DNA from: Cyclospora cayetanensis
Taxonomy: Eukaryota > Apicomplexa > Conoidasida > Eucoccidiorida > Eimeriidae
Length of the DNA stretch: 64,000 bases
Direction: 5' to 3'
Assembly (NCBI RefSeq): GCF_002999335.1
Contig: NW_020312110.1
Location: forward strand, 1 to 64,000
The notes below the pieces were generated by a model. The model searched no databases and was not told the origin of the DNA. It worked only from the letters and a program-made list of their open reading frames with translations. Position 1 is the stretch's first letter; every line of letters starts with the position of its first letter. Positions 12,017 to 21,836 of the stretch are shown here, one piece after another. The position numbers and the translations under genes are program-made.

Positions 12017-12226
12017 CCGCACAGAGCATTTGAAGGCAGGAGTCAACTTGAGGCGTCTCTTTTGACGCCTCCTCCCCCTCCCCCGCCGACAGGCAGCTAC
12101 ACAGACGCATACACGTACTCCTATACTTCCAACAAACCGATACCAAGAAACCCACCCATACACCTATCTATACATACACACTCACAGACACAGAAATACA
12201 TCGGGGGGGGACACATTTTGCCAAGA

Positions 12227-14712
12227 ATGATGATGCTCCGCGCAGTCCGTGTTTCCCAGAAGCGACTGTTGCTTACACAGCGTCACATGCTGCAGCAACA
12301 CGTGGGATATGCGTCTTCGTACGATGTTTTCAAGAAGATTCAAGATCCTCCTTCTGAGGAGGAGTCGAAGAGTCTGGCTAGGAAGCCCTCTGATAAGGTG
12401 TGGTTGCCATCTCCCTACGCGGCTGTACTGCTGGAGTGCCTTTACTGCAGCCTTTTTTTCACAGCGGGTGCCTTGCATGCAGGCTTGAAAAGAGTCTCTC
12501 CTACTGTTACAGATACCGCCTCGCGCTTTCCCGCTGCGGATGTCGCAGGTGTTGCGGTTGGTAGACGAAGTGATGAGTCTAACCCTCGTGGAGGCAGCAG
12601 ACTTGTGCGATCTCTGCCAGGAGAAGCTGGCTCAGAGAGGAGGTGGTACAACACCCCCACACCCCTTTTCTGTGCTCAAGAGGCTGCAGAGGCAGTCGGT
12701 ATTCTACGAGGCATGAAGTCATATTCGTCCCTCTGCTAATGCATTGCGCGCAGCTCCTACTTTCAATGCGGCGATGACTGCTGGTCGAGCGCCTTTCCCT
12801 CATCCTTCGAGTCTTTTCGCCGGAACGATGATGCAGCAACCTATGGGGTAGCTTCCTAGCGCTTCTCGCCTCTCGCTGCGCCTACCTCCCCTTCTCCCTT
12901 CATCGCAGCACTGTCTTCGCACGCCGTTCTCTAGCAGTCCTCCCCGACTTGCTGAGCCTTCGCTGCTGTGCTTTGCGCGTGGGCTTTCTAAAAGCTTTCC
13001 AGAGAGCAAGAGGCGCCTTACCGCGAGCGGCAAGAATCCTACAGAGCGAAGGGCACGTCATTAGTGCGCAGACCGTCTCTCTCTCCGTTCGACGCGTGGA
13101 CTGCTGCTACTGCTGTCTCTGCGACTGCACTTTCCTGTTGGCGTACAGATTCGCTCCTCCTGGATTTGGTAATGGAGCTGGCTTCTCCCCCCCTCCCGCA
13201 GCTGCGGAGGCATTGCCATTATCAGCAGAAGGTGCAGCGGCAGAAAACGCTTCCAAGCCTTCGCCTGCGAAAGGTGTGTGCACGTGCGCAGTGGAAACAT
13301 TTGCATGTACTCACGCATCAACATATACACACACATCAACATACACACATACATCACCACATTCACATACATACTACTCATAGAAGATGTTTGCATCCGC
13401 ATACATACTTGTATACACAGCGGCACCTCCCTCCTTCCAGCGCATAAATATGCCCACCCTCCCCCCTCCGTCCGTACACGCGGCTAGAGGCAGCTGCGTG
13501 TACAGCAAATGCTTCCATCCTCCTCCCGTGTGTCTATCCGCCTCCTTCCCCCCCTGTGTGTTGTGTATACGCAACTGCTTTGCGCGTCCTTAATGACTGA
13601 TCTATGTCTTGGAAGATACATACATATATGTAGCGATACAGAGGGAGAAAGAGAGAGAGAGACAGAAAGGGATATACGTACATAAATTGCGTGTCTGCGT
13701 GTTTATGTGAGGGGCGAGTGCGGTACCCTCTGTGTTCTTCAAGCTTTTTCCGTATTGGTGGCTTTCAGCAAAGCCTCCTCATGTTGCTTGAACGTAGCGC
13801 AGCATCATTCAACGGCGTTTTCTAATTTCCTTGTGCTTCTCTATCTACACGCGGTTTGCTGCTTCCAGCCTCCCGCTGCAAGTTTTACCGCTCGCTTCAC
13901 GCGCATGATGCAGCAGTACCTCCGCAGCGCCTTATGGGTCCAGGCTCTTCAAACTGCAGCAACCCCGGCAAACGTGCTCCTGCGCATGCAGTAATCTATG
14001 TCGGGGATGCATGCGTCTGTGTGTCTTCTCAGAAGAGAAGAAAGCCACTTGCTGCGTACGGCTCTTAGGCTTTGATTGCAGCAAAAAGGTGGTTGTAGTA
14101 AAGGAGGTTCGGGCGATCACCGCCCTGGGCCTAAGAGAGGCTAAGGAACTCGTAGAACAAGCGCCGAAAATCATCAAAAAGGGTATTTACATATATATAT
14201 ATGTCTATATCTACGTATCTGGTCTTCTTTTTCTTCCCCGATTTTGAGCGTATTGACGTGGACATACACATATGTTGTTATATATACATAAATATGTATA
14301 TACAATAACATGTGTGTATATACACGTTAATGTGCTTAAAATCGGGGAAGGAAAAGTCTTCGCGGATACCTGTATATGGGCTCATCTCCCTGCTGCACAG
14401 TGCCTGGCGCGTTTTGGCCTTTCTTGTTGTTGAAGTGTCTCTACACGGTGCTGAGATGCTGCTCTTTAGTGCGTGTGCTGTTTGCTGTTGCCTTCGCGTT
14501 TGTTGCTGTTGCCGTCGCGGTTTGCACGTGTTGAGCGTTCTTGTGCGTATCTTCGCGGCTCCGGAAGCAGGCGTTTTGCTGATGCCGCCCCTTCTCTGAA
14601 GGTTGCAGTCGCTGCTCGCGTTTTTCCTGCTGCTGCAGCGGTGCCATCCGAGGAGGCTGCAGCGATGAAGGCGAAGCTGGAAGCAGCAGGGGCCCAAGTG
14701 GCACTGGAATAG
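12227..14712 (+). CDS. Mitochondrial large-subunit ribosomal protein bL12 (L7/L12)
   Basis: The stalk protein of the mitoribosome, which recruits translation GTPases. Six exons join in phase: 12227-12397, 12513-12642, 12754-12847, 13149-13273, 14033-14182 and 14639-14712 (247 aa). Residues 1-30 (three Met, then [19 protein letters not shown]) are basic and lack acidic residues and a signal peptide, as for a mitochondrial presequence. The N-terminal dimerisation domain is [21 protein letters not shown] Pro/Gly/Ala-rich hinge follows. The C-terminal domain is [20 protein letters not shown] and [15 protein letters not shown], ending [20 protein letters not shown] and TAG, with the conserved K-V-R and G-L-EAK positions. 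Start: the first of three consecutive ATGs. Intron 5 contains a long hairpin. Apicoplast targeting is less likely because no signal peptide is present. Confidence 0.9.
14227..14356. repeat. 64-bp near-perfect inverted repeat with 2-nt loop
   Basis: Arms 14227-14290 and 14293-14356 match at 54 of 64 positions. In plus-strand RNA seven of the ten mismatches become G.U wobbles, leaving 61 of 64 positions pairable. It lies in intron 5 (14183-14638) of the bL12m gene. It could be a fold-back element, a remnant of two inverted insertions or a hairpin RNA precursor. Confidence 0.93.
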
Positions 14713-15514
14713 AGGACGGGCAGGGGCGGACAAGTGAAATTCTCAGTCGCGGCGGGGAAAGCCGATTTCCCTTGCTGCGAATATGTGTGTTTCTTTTCCG
14801 CGCACATGATGAGTGCGAGTGTGGGCTCTTCATCCAACCACTTCGGCTGCGCCTGTTGGTCTGCCGTCCTCCCGCCTTTCCCCGTCATTCCGTTCCTATC
14901 ATGCTTTAAGGCTAGTAATGGTATCCGCATCGACTGCACGTTGTCGCCTCAGTAGAACACAGCGCAGCCTCCCTTCCCCATCCTGCGCAACTCCCTCCCC
15001 TTCTGCTTGCAGTTGATACGGTACGCTCTTTGGGGGGAATGCATTCAGAATGCTGCCCCTACATGCGAGTCGAGATTAGCGTTCGCCCCTCACGGCAGGC
15101 AGCAGCCGCAAGTATTCGAGCGGCAGAAACATTGCACGATGGTGATGGAATGTGCGTCTGAACGCGGCTGTGAGAAACCTTCACTATAAATTGCAGCGCA
15201 GTTTGGCACATAGATTTTCTTTTGGCTCACACTGTTGTTTCTTATACAAAGAGCCGATGCGGAGGCTGACCCGCGCTCTTAGAACTCCGTCTTCAGGCAT
15301 GTAGGTCTCCGCAACATTGCAAATGCCTCTTTAGCCAGTTTTCTAAGCACGGCTTGCGGTATTAGCTCTTGAATCGCACACACACACAGACACACACACA
15401 CGCACACACACACACAGACACACACAGACACAGACACACACAGACACACACACACACACATACATACATACATACACACTATATCCCACAGATTTGGCGG
15501 CATATTAATACATG
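14713..15514. other. Intergenic; bL12m 3' flank with a CA tract
   Basis: I see no credible exon. A (CA)n/(CAGA)n microsatellite occupies 15378-15480. Confidence 0.6.
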
Positions 15515-16006
15515 TTAGCTCTTACTGCTCTGCAGAAGCTGGACTAGCCGGCTGGCGCAGGCGCACTTGTAGACACATAGCTTCCCCTGGGCCTTGTGTA
15601 CTCCCCTAGACAGGTTAAAGGAGCGTCGAGCAAGGCACTCCTTCACGTCTGTCGTTGTCGGTACAGCTGCCCCTCTGCGAGCTCCTGCCTTGTGGAGGGC
15701 GGTTCGCCGCTGTTCTAGCACGTGCTGCAGATACCCTAGCAGCAAGCCTTCCCCCGCACTATCTGGCCAGGGGCAGCAGTTGAGGAGCCACCAAAATCGA
15801 AGGCAGGCAGCAGTTGAGGAGCCACCAAAATCGAAGGCAGGCAGCAGTTGAGGAGCCACCAAAATCGAAGGCAGTACGTGACGGGGAGCTTGGAAGGAGC
15901 GCAGTGCGCTGGTAGCAGCAACGGCTGCGGTCGTTGAGGCTGCAGCAGAAAACTGTATTCTAAAGACCGCTCCCCGTACAGCGGCTGACCAACAGCCTAG
16001 CCTCAA
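15515..16006 (-). CDS. Probable terminal exon of an unrecognised gene
   Basis: A 163-codon minus-strand open stretch ends in TAA at 15515. The C-terminal half (LLLGYLQHVLEQRRTALHKA ... CLARRSFNLSRGVHKAQGK ... LVQLLQSSKS) has normal protein composition and a Cys pair (CACAS). It contains three perfect 34-bp repeats totalling 102 bp, so frame is kept through the array. Alternatively, an intron removes the array. No in-frame ATG opens it, so 5' exons are missing. The function is unknown. Confidence 0.4.
   Translation of the reverse strand: MRLGCWSAAVRGAVFRIQFSAAASTTAAVAATSALRSFQAPRHVLPSILVAPQLLPAFDFGGSSTAACLRFWWLLNCCPWPDSAGEGLLLGYLQHVLEQRRTALHKAGARRGAAVPTTTDVKECLARRSFNLSRGVHKAQGKLCVYKCACASRLVQLLQSSKS
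15772..15873. repeat. Three perfect 34-bp tandem repeats
   Basis: Unit GGCAGCAGTTGAGGAGCCAC + CAAAATCGAAGGCA at 15772, 15806 and 15840, identical in all three copies. Confidence 0.97.
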
Positions 16007-17217
16007 CGGCTCAGTCCCCTATAGCCACAGTTTGGATATTACGCTTCTATTCGCAGCAGTTGCAGAGACTACTGTGGTCGCTGCTGGTACTGCAGGGATG
16101 GCCAACACCCCCAGGCCTCTTACTGACACACCACTCTCCATTCCAGTGCAGGGGGAGCATACACCCCGTCCTACCACCCCCCGCGTACCCCCCCCGCAGC
16201 AGCAACTGGCTCTGCTAGAGCGGCTGCAAAGGCGCAACAAGGATGAGGGGCAGTGCGCAGCACGCGATGGCGTGCGTGCCTGAAAGCTACGAACGAGGGG
16301 GCTCTAATCGCCAGGCCAAACAATAGCACTCCCCGCAAACCTCACACCCGCCATACCAGCGCCGCGAAAACTGTCTTTTGTTCGCTTGGCTGCCGAATCG
16401 GCTACTGGTGCACCACATGCAACGAACTGAAGGGATTCGCAGTCTCCAGAGATACGCTTCGGAAGTCTAGCCTGGCTGCTGCACGCCAGCAGACCGCAAG
16501 GCTCTTCTCCTCCGGCTCGCTTGGTCACTGCATCCGCTTCCGCTGCTGGTGCGGCTGCCTACTTGCGACACAGCCCAAGGAGGCCCCTCTTAACGCTTGG
16601 CTCGGCAAAGCGTAATTGCGAAACCGGCACTCCCCGCTGCGTCATGGATGGGCATGTTTCGCTCATTCGGAAAGCAGTGCGCCAACGTCTGCCCTCCCCT
16701 CTTTCGGTGGCACCGCAACTCTTAGCAAAGCCCAGGAAAGGACGAAATGCCAGTAAAATGCAGTGTGTCGCTCTAAGACCAAACTCCTCGAGAAACTACA
16801 TGGTCTAAGCTGTATTAGAAAAAGAAACAGTTGAATAGGCTCACTCTGCAGTCCCTGTTTCGAAGCGTACGAGCGTCGTCCTACGAGGAAATAACCCTAG
16901 CAGTGAACCTACTACGGCAATATCTAGCCCACTGCCAAACGCCTAGAGGGACGGCGGAGTATGCTAAACTAGAAAAAAGTGCAATTCGAGTCGCAGCAGG
17001 TGCGACGGCCTTACAGATCTACTCAGCAACATACTCTAAAATTTGATAATTCTAGTGAACGCCCACAGAATGCTCGAGCGGCATCACGCAAACGCAAACA
17101 AGGATCGCCAAAAAAAGTTTTTTCTAGAAAAGCCTCTCTATCCTCATTTTGTGTTGCCTCCCCACTACCCAGCCAGCATCTCAAGAAAAACGCTGCACGC
17201 ATGCATGCAAGGCGTAG
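16007..17217. other. No resolved gene
   Basis: Short open stretches exist on both strands. One is a plus-strand segment at 16858-17046 with SSYEEITLAVNLLRQYLAHC, which has protein-like composition. None could be tied to splice sites or a family. Confidence 0.35.
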
Positions 17218-17445
17218 TTAGGCACAAGAGGCCTCTGTCAAATCTTCTCGAGAACTAACGGGCTCCTCCCGTAATGCACAGTGCGCCGCCAAGCGTCCCG
17301 CTGCCTCTGTGTTGGCTTTGCTGCTGCTGCGGGAAGCTGCCAAGACGTTTCGCAACACTGCTAGCGGCGCTGCTGTGATTGAGAGAACGCTGCTTTCCCT
17401 GTCCGTCAGCATCCGCATTGCTTGCGAGACCACGTAACAGACCCT

Positions 17446-17480
<35 letters not shown>

Positions 17481-18088
17481 TGACGTCAGAACCGCTGCCA
17501 TCGATCGAGCACGTTTCGAAGCATGCAAGCAAATAGCACCAACACCAGCAATCTGTTGTTGCGGACAGAAAGGAGCCCGCCGCACTGGCGAGTCCGCAAA
17601 GGCAGGTGACTAGTGCGCGCATAAGTAGCCTTCAAAAACGGAAGTCTACGAGGCGATTTTCACAAAAACGAGGCGCCAGCAGCCGCTGCACACAGACTGA
17701 CCATGATCCGTAAAGATCCTCTCCTCCCTAGCGTCCTTCACAGGCACAGCGGCCTCGCCAATCGAAAGGGCGGAGACAGACACCGCAGAAGCAGCTGCAG
17801 CAAGAAACAAGAGAGAGCGCAACAGCAAAGCCACTGCCACCCCTCACAGGCACTGAGAAGCTTCACCATAAAAGAGCAGTAGCAGCAGCAGCAGGAGTAC
17901 TAGCAGCAGTAGTAGCAGTAGTAGTAGTAGCAGTAGCAGTAGTAGCAGTAGCAGTAGTAGCAGCAGTAGTAGTAGCAGCAGTAGCAGTAGTAGCAGCAGT
18001 AGTAGTAGTAGCAAGAAACAAGAGAGACCGCCACAGCAAAGCCACTGCCACCCCTCACAGGCACTGAGAAGCTTCACCATAAAAGAGC

Positions 18089-18135
<47 letters not shown>

Positions 18136-18285
18136 CAGCAGCAGTAGTAGTAGTAGTAGCAGCAGAAGCAGTAGTAGCAGCAGTAGTAGTAGCAGCAGTA
18201 GCAGTAGCAGCTGCAGCAAGAAACAAGAGAGACCGCCACAGCAAAGCCACTGCCACCCCTCACAGGCACTGAGAAGCTTCACCAT
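17218..18285 (-). CDS. Candidate small gene with triplicated first exon (internal junction unresolved)
   Basis: I do not recognise the product. A 22-nt putative first exon (ATG GTG AAG CTT CTC AGT GCC T) with donor GTGAGG occurs three times: ATGs at 18285, 18080 and 17869. The copy nearest the body joins in phase through a 53-nt intron with a strong pyrimidine tract (acceptor ...TTCTTGCTGCAG) to an exon starting at 17794. The result reads MVKLLSASASAVSVSALSIG, then a Glu/Arg-rich stretch. A further minus-strand stretch at 17430-17218 (VVSQAMRMLTDRESSVLSIT ..., stop TAA) looks like the terminal exon, but I could not match its phase to the preceding exon. The N-terminus resembles a secretory or organelle leader. 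The very short intron lowers confidence. Confidence 0.4.
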
Positions 18286-18305
18286 AAAAGAGCAGCAGCA
18301 GCAGC
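17795..18305. repeat. Three tandem 205-211-bp units with embedded (TAG/CAG)n
   Basis: Each unit contains the conserved 75-bp block from AGAAACAAGAGAG through TTCACCATAAAAGAGCAG, followed by a TAG/CAG trinucleotide tract of variable length. Unit spacing is 205 and 211 bp, measured between the CAT motifs at 17867, 18078 and 18283. Confidence 0.9.
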
Positions 18306-19045
18306 AGTAGTAGCAGACGCGCAAGCCTCTCCCCGTGTCTTAGGAGGAGGGGGCAGACTTGAGTGTGCCAAGCTACAGCAGAGCGAAAAAATAGCAGCAC
18401 CAACAACAACACACTACCTGGAGAGGCTTTAAGTTCTGCTTGCCAGACGGCGATTTGTTGTGCCTCGCTGTCGTTGAAAATGTCTCTGCAGACACAAGCA
18501 CGGTGCCGAATCGCAGCCTTCTACCTCAGCCCCCTCCATACACACAGCATGCCCTCTCTGCCGCTGCTGAGAAGTCGCATGCAGACAGCGCTCAAGCGGC
18601 AGCAGCAGTAGCCGTTGCAGGAACCCCTCAGAAAAAGCAGAGCCAACAAATGCGCAGTTACACTTGCCGGTGTCTGTACGCCAACTGGAAAAGCTGCTCG
18701 ACTGACGCGCGTGCCCATGGTATCTACAGGCAAAACAAGGAGGCAAAAAGACTCGAAAAAACTCAAAGACACGCGCACAACAACTCTGCAACGGCAGGAG
18801 GTTTTCTCAGGCCAGAGACTCCGCAACAACAACCGACCCAGCGCTTAAAAGATATCCCCCTATCCACCTCCGTATCCACGCCAATCTAAATATAAAGCCT
18901 CTAAGCTGCTGTGCTGTAGACTCTAGAGGCAGCGCACCGTGCGAAACGAAAAAACTGTGGAGAGCGCATCAAGAAAGAAGCACTTGCTAAGCACCAAGAG
19001 CGACTGCCTCCTGTATGACGCATGCACCCACAGACACATACACGT

Positions 19046-19105
<60 letters not shown>

Positions 19106-19303
19106 ACACACACACACAGACACACACACACACATACATACACAGACACACATCCGATGCCGTTTGCATCCGAATCTACTTCCTTCACGCACAATTAGAG
19201 TCACAAGCAACCTGCAGCTGCAGCAGAATCTTTCTCTCTCCCTCCCTCAAGTCCGCTGCAACGTTCAATCAAAGCGACTCAAAGGATTGCGAATTCTGCG
19301 GGG
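18306..19303. other. Unresolved; CA microsatellite at about 19047-19148
   Basis: The plus strand at 18440-18889 is open for 150 codons with moderately protein-like, Ala/Gln/Pro-rich composition. There is no clear start, splice signal or family, so I do not call it. A (CA)n tract follows at 19047-19148. Confidence 0.35.
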
Positions 19304-20983
19304 TTAAGGAAAGGAAACGCTGCTGTACCCCGTAGGCATAGGCCATGCCTCTTCTGCTCCTTCTGCTTCTACAGACGCTTCACAGGCACCATCGGCTACT
19401 GCTCCTTCTGCTTCTCCAGACACTTCAGAGGAAGCAGCACCATCGGCTACTGCTCCTTCTGCTTCTCCAGACACTTCAGAGGAAGCAGCACCATCGGCTA
19501 CTGCTCCTTCTGCTTCTCCAGACACTTCAGAGAAAGCAGCACCATCGGCTACTGCTCCTTCTGCTTTTACAGACGCTTCAGAGGAAGCAGCACCATCGGC
19601 TACTGCTCCTTCTGCTTGGTTAGCGCCTTGAGCTGTGCTCGAATCTGACAGAGCACAATTGGCTGATGAGGCTGCTTGGTCTGCAGGAGCGCTTGAGGAT
19701 TCTGTCCTCTCGATTTTGAGCGGAAAGAGCCTCGCATCGCTGCTGCGAAGGCTACGTTCTGCACAAGGGGGTGTTGCTTCTGCACAGTGCTGCTGCTGCT
19801 GCTGTAGCGGCTGCTCCCCCTGCGGCTGCTCTGGCAGCCTGGGGTGTTTTGGAAATCTGTCGTCTTCTGCGTCCATGTCTTCCTCTTCCTCTTCGTCGAA
19901 GTCATCGTCTTCTTCATCCTCCTCTTCGTCTTGCTGCTGCTGCTGCTGCTGCAGCTGCAGCAGCAGGTTCCGCAGCTCCGCAACGGCAGCGTTAAACTCG
20001 AAGGCGTCATCGGTCTGCAATTGTGGATGTATTACGCAGCGGATTCGAATGAGCTGCAGCAACTTCACTGTTTCAGCACTCAGTTGGACTGCACTGGAGC
20101 TGTGCTTGCTGCTGCCGGCTCCTAAGAAGGAATCCTCCCCAGAAGCATGCGTTGCAGCGGCAGCAGCAGCAGCAACAGCCGCTGATTGCTGCTGAGAGGC
20201 TGCTAGTTCAGCTCGCATCAGAGCAGAAGCAGCTGCTCCAGCAACATCCGCCGCAGCGGCTGCATTCGCACGAGACTGCAGCATTCCTCTTGCGCTGTTG
20301 CTGCAGTTGCTGCAGTTTCTGCAGTTGCTGCAGTTGCTGCTCGTGAGAGAAGGAAAGGCGGATGCGGCGAGCTGCTCCTGAATGCGATGCTGCTGGTGCT
20401 GCTTTCTAGCCTCTGCGAGGCGTCTGAAGGCTTCTGCCTTCTCGCCTTCTCGCTGCTCGTGCTGCTGCAGCAAGGGCATAACTCGCGTCTTGAAGAGCAT
20501 CGACACAGCCTGCCTTCCCTGCGGATCTGTGTAAGCGAAGTCTGAAGAAGCAGCGGCTAGCAACGCAGACACGAACGGACGCCAGTTGCTGCAGCAGAAG
20601 TAAGCCTCCCACATCTGATGTAACAGCCGCACAGCTTTGCCGAATTTGCTCTTATTTCGAAAGTGCTTTTCCATGAGATCCTTTAGAGCAGTCTCAAGAG
20701 ACAGGGGACCGCTCTTTGCTGCTGCTGCTGCTGCCTTCTGCTGCTGCAGCTGCTGCTGCTGCTTCTGCTTTTCCCTCTCCGACGGAAGGCGAATCAGCAG
20801 ACGCTGCCGAGCTGCGCGTTCCTCAGGCAGCAGAATTTCACGCCGTTGCTGCTGCAGCATCTGTCGTCTCCGCTTTCGCAGTTGGAGGCGCTGACGGGCG
20901 TACACCCCATCCAGCAGCCTCTCTGCACGGGAGCGGCCTAGCAGCTGCGCTGAGTTGCTGTCTTGCAAAACGCGCGTAGACAT
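19304..20983 (-). CDS. Hypothetical 559-aa protein: helical domain, acidic tract, 17-aa repeats
   Basis: The ORF starts at the ATG at 20983 and ends at a stop at 19304, with no intron needed. The product is unrecognised. Residues 1-85 are basic and Gln/Arg-rich (RQRLQLRKRRRQMLQQQRRE). Residues about 93-190 form a non-repetitive helical region (LMEKHFRNKSKFGKAVRLLH, then MWEAYFCCSNWRPFVSALLA) that is the likely functional domain. A second ordered patch follows at about 300-350 (LLQLIRIRCVIHPQLQTDDA). Then come Q9, a Glu/Asp tract of about 25 residues, and about five 17-residue repeats of the type VSGEAEGAVADGAASSE. The basic start plus acidic middle suggests a nuclear protein; this is inference. 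In-frame upstream sequence has stops, but minus-strand coding-like sequence at 21491-21250 in another frame could be an upstream exon. Confidence 0.7.
   Translation of the reverse strand: MSTRVLQDSNSAQLLGRSRAERLLDGVYARQRLQLRKRRRQMLQQQRREILLPEERAARQRLLIRLPSEREKQKQQQQLQQQKAAAAAAKSGPLSLETALKDLMEKHFRNKSKFGKAVRLLHQMWEAYFCCSNWRPFVSALLAAASSDFAYTDPQGRQAVSMLFKTRVMPLLQQHEQREGEKAEAFRRLAEARKQHQQHRIQEQLAASAFPSLTSSNCSNCRNCSNCSNSARGMLQSRANAAAAADVAGAAASALMRAELAASQQQSAAVAAAAAAATHASGEDSFLGAGSSKHSSSAVQLSAETVKLLQLIRIRCVIHPQLQTDDAFEFNAAVAELRNLLLQLQQQQQQQDEEEDEEDDDFDEEEEEDMDAEDDRFPKHPRLPEQPQGEQPLQQQQQHCAEATPPCAERSLRSSDARLFPLKIERTESSSAPADQAASSANCALSDSSTAQGANQAEGAVADGAASSEASVKAEGAVADGAAFSEVSGEAEGAVADGAASSEVSGEAEGAVADGAASSEVSGEAEGAVADGACEASVEAEGAEEAWPMPTGYSSVSFP
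19360..19620. repeat. 51-bp coding tandem repeats
   Basis: About five 51-bp units (unit core CATCGGCTACTGCTCCTTCT) encode the 17-residue repeat near the C-terminus of the 559-aa protein on the minus strand. All units keep frame. Confidence 0.9.
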
Positions 20984-21836
20984 CTTCAGAATCTAAAGCC
21001 GTAAGGGATCTTTTTCTGCCCATGCGCGTGATATACGACGAGGAGGGAGAAGGAGAAAAAAATCGCTTCTCAAAAAACGCAGAGGACTGACCCATGAAGC
21101 GGCTGCGTGTCTGATGGCGCTGACTGTAGGCTAGGGGAAGCAGCGACTGCAGCCAATCTTGCATAGAATGCAGAGGCGTAGCAGGAAAGGAGGGAGCGCT
21201 CGTATGCGCGTGCAGAAGAGACATGCAGGGGGGGGTGGGGGGGGGATACACAGCCGATGAAATGGTACCCGCTATGAAAGAAACGCTTCCCAGCACTTCT
21301 CTGCGGAGGGAGAAAGGCTTCGTTTGCCATTCAGACTTGGCAGCTGAGTCCTCTTTTACTGCGCATCTACAGCACACGCGCATGCTCCTCGTGAGAAGGT
21401 GTTGGTGCCAGTTATCACCGATCAGCGGCAGTGCATGCTTTTGCGCGCTGATGGCGACGGCAGCGAAGACTTGGAGGCTCCGATCTTCCAATATAAGCGC
21501 TTCTGCTCATTCTGCCCTGAGAATTCTCTTTTTTGGGAATATTTCTTGAAACTCAGCGACATCTGCGGCGGAAGGCGCGAGTGCGAGGCTCCTGAAAAAG
21601 CCCCACACGGAAGGCGTAGCAGCAGCGGCGGCTGCATGAGCAGGAGCAGTCGCCGCGTATAGGAGGGATTTTTAAGCGGATTTTTTTGCTGATAAATCGC
21701 AGATGCAGAGAGGCGACGGGAGCTGCTAGGTCCTAGCTGGCCACGCCGTCGCTACGTTGCCTCAGCTGTGTCGAGGCGGCGCGAGGTAGAGAGGCAGGCC
21801 CTCCCCGCGGAGTGTATGTACATATAACATTGGAAG
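20984..21836. other. Divergent intergenic region between the 559-aa gene and UTP25
   Basis: About 850 bp separates two divergent ATGs. The minus strand at 21491-21270 reads LQVFAAVAISAQKHALPLIG..., ending near a possible donor GGTACC, and may be a 5' exon of the 559-aa gene. I see nothing else. Confidence 0.4.

Noticed and set aside
13850..13990. Possible extra bL12m exon with ATGATGCAGCAGTACC resembling part of exon 3
   Set aside because: Exons 4 and 5 already join in phase with a normal L12 hinge, and the similarity is short and may be chance.
17844..18324. Poly-Leu/Tyr/Thr minus-strand ORFs over the TAG/CAG tracts
   Set aside because: They are trinucleotide repeat translations that change frame between the tandem units.
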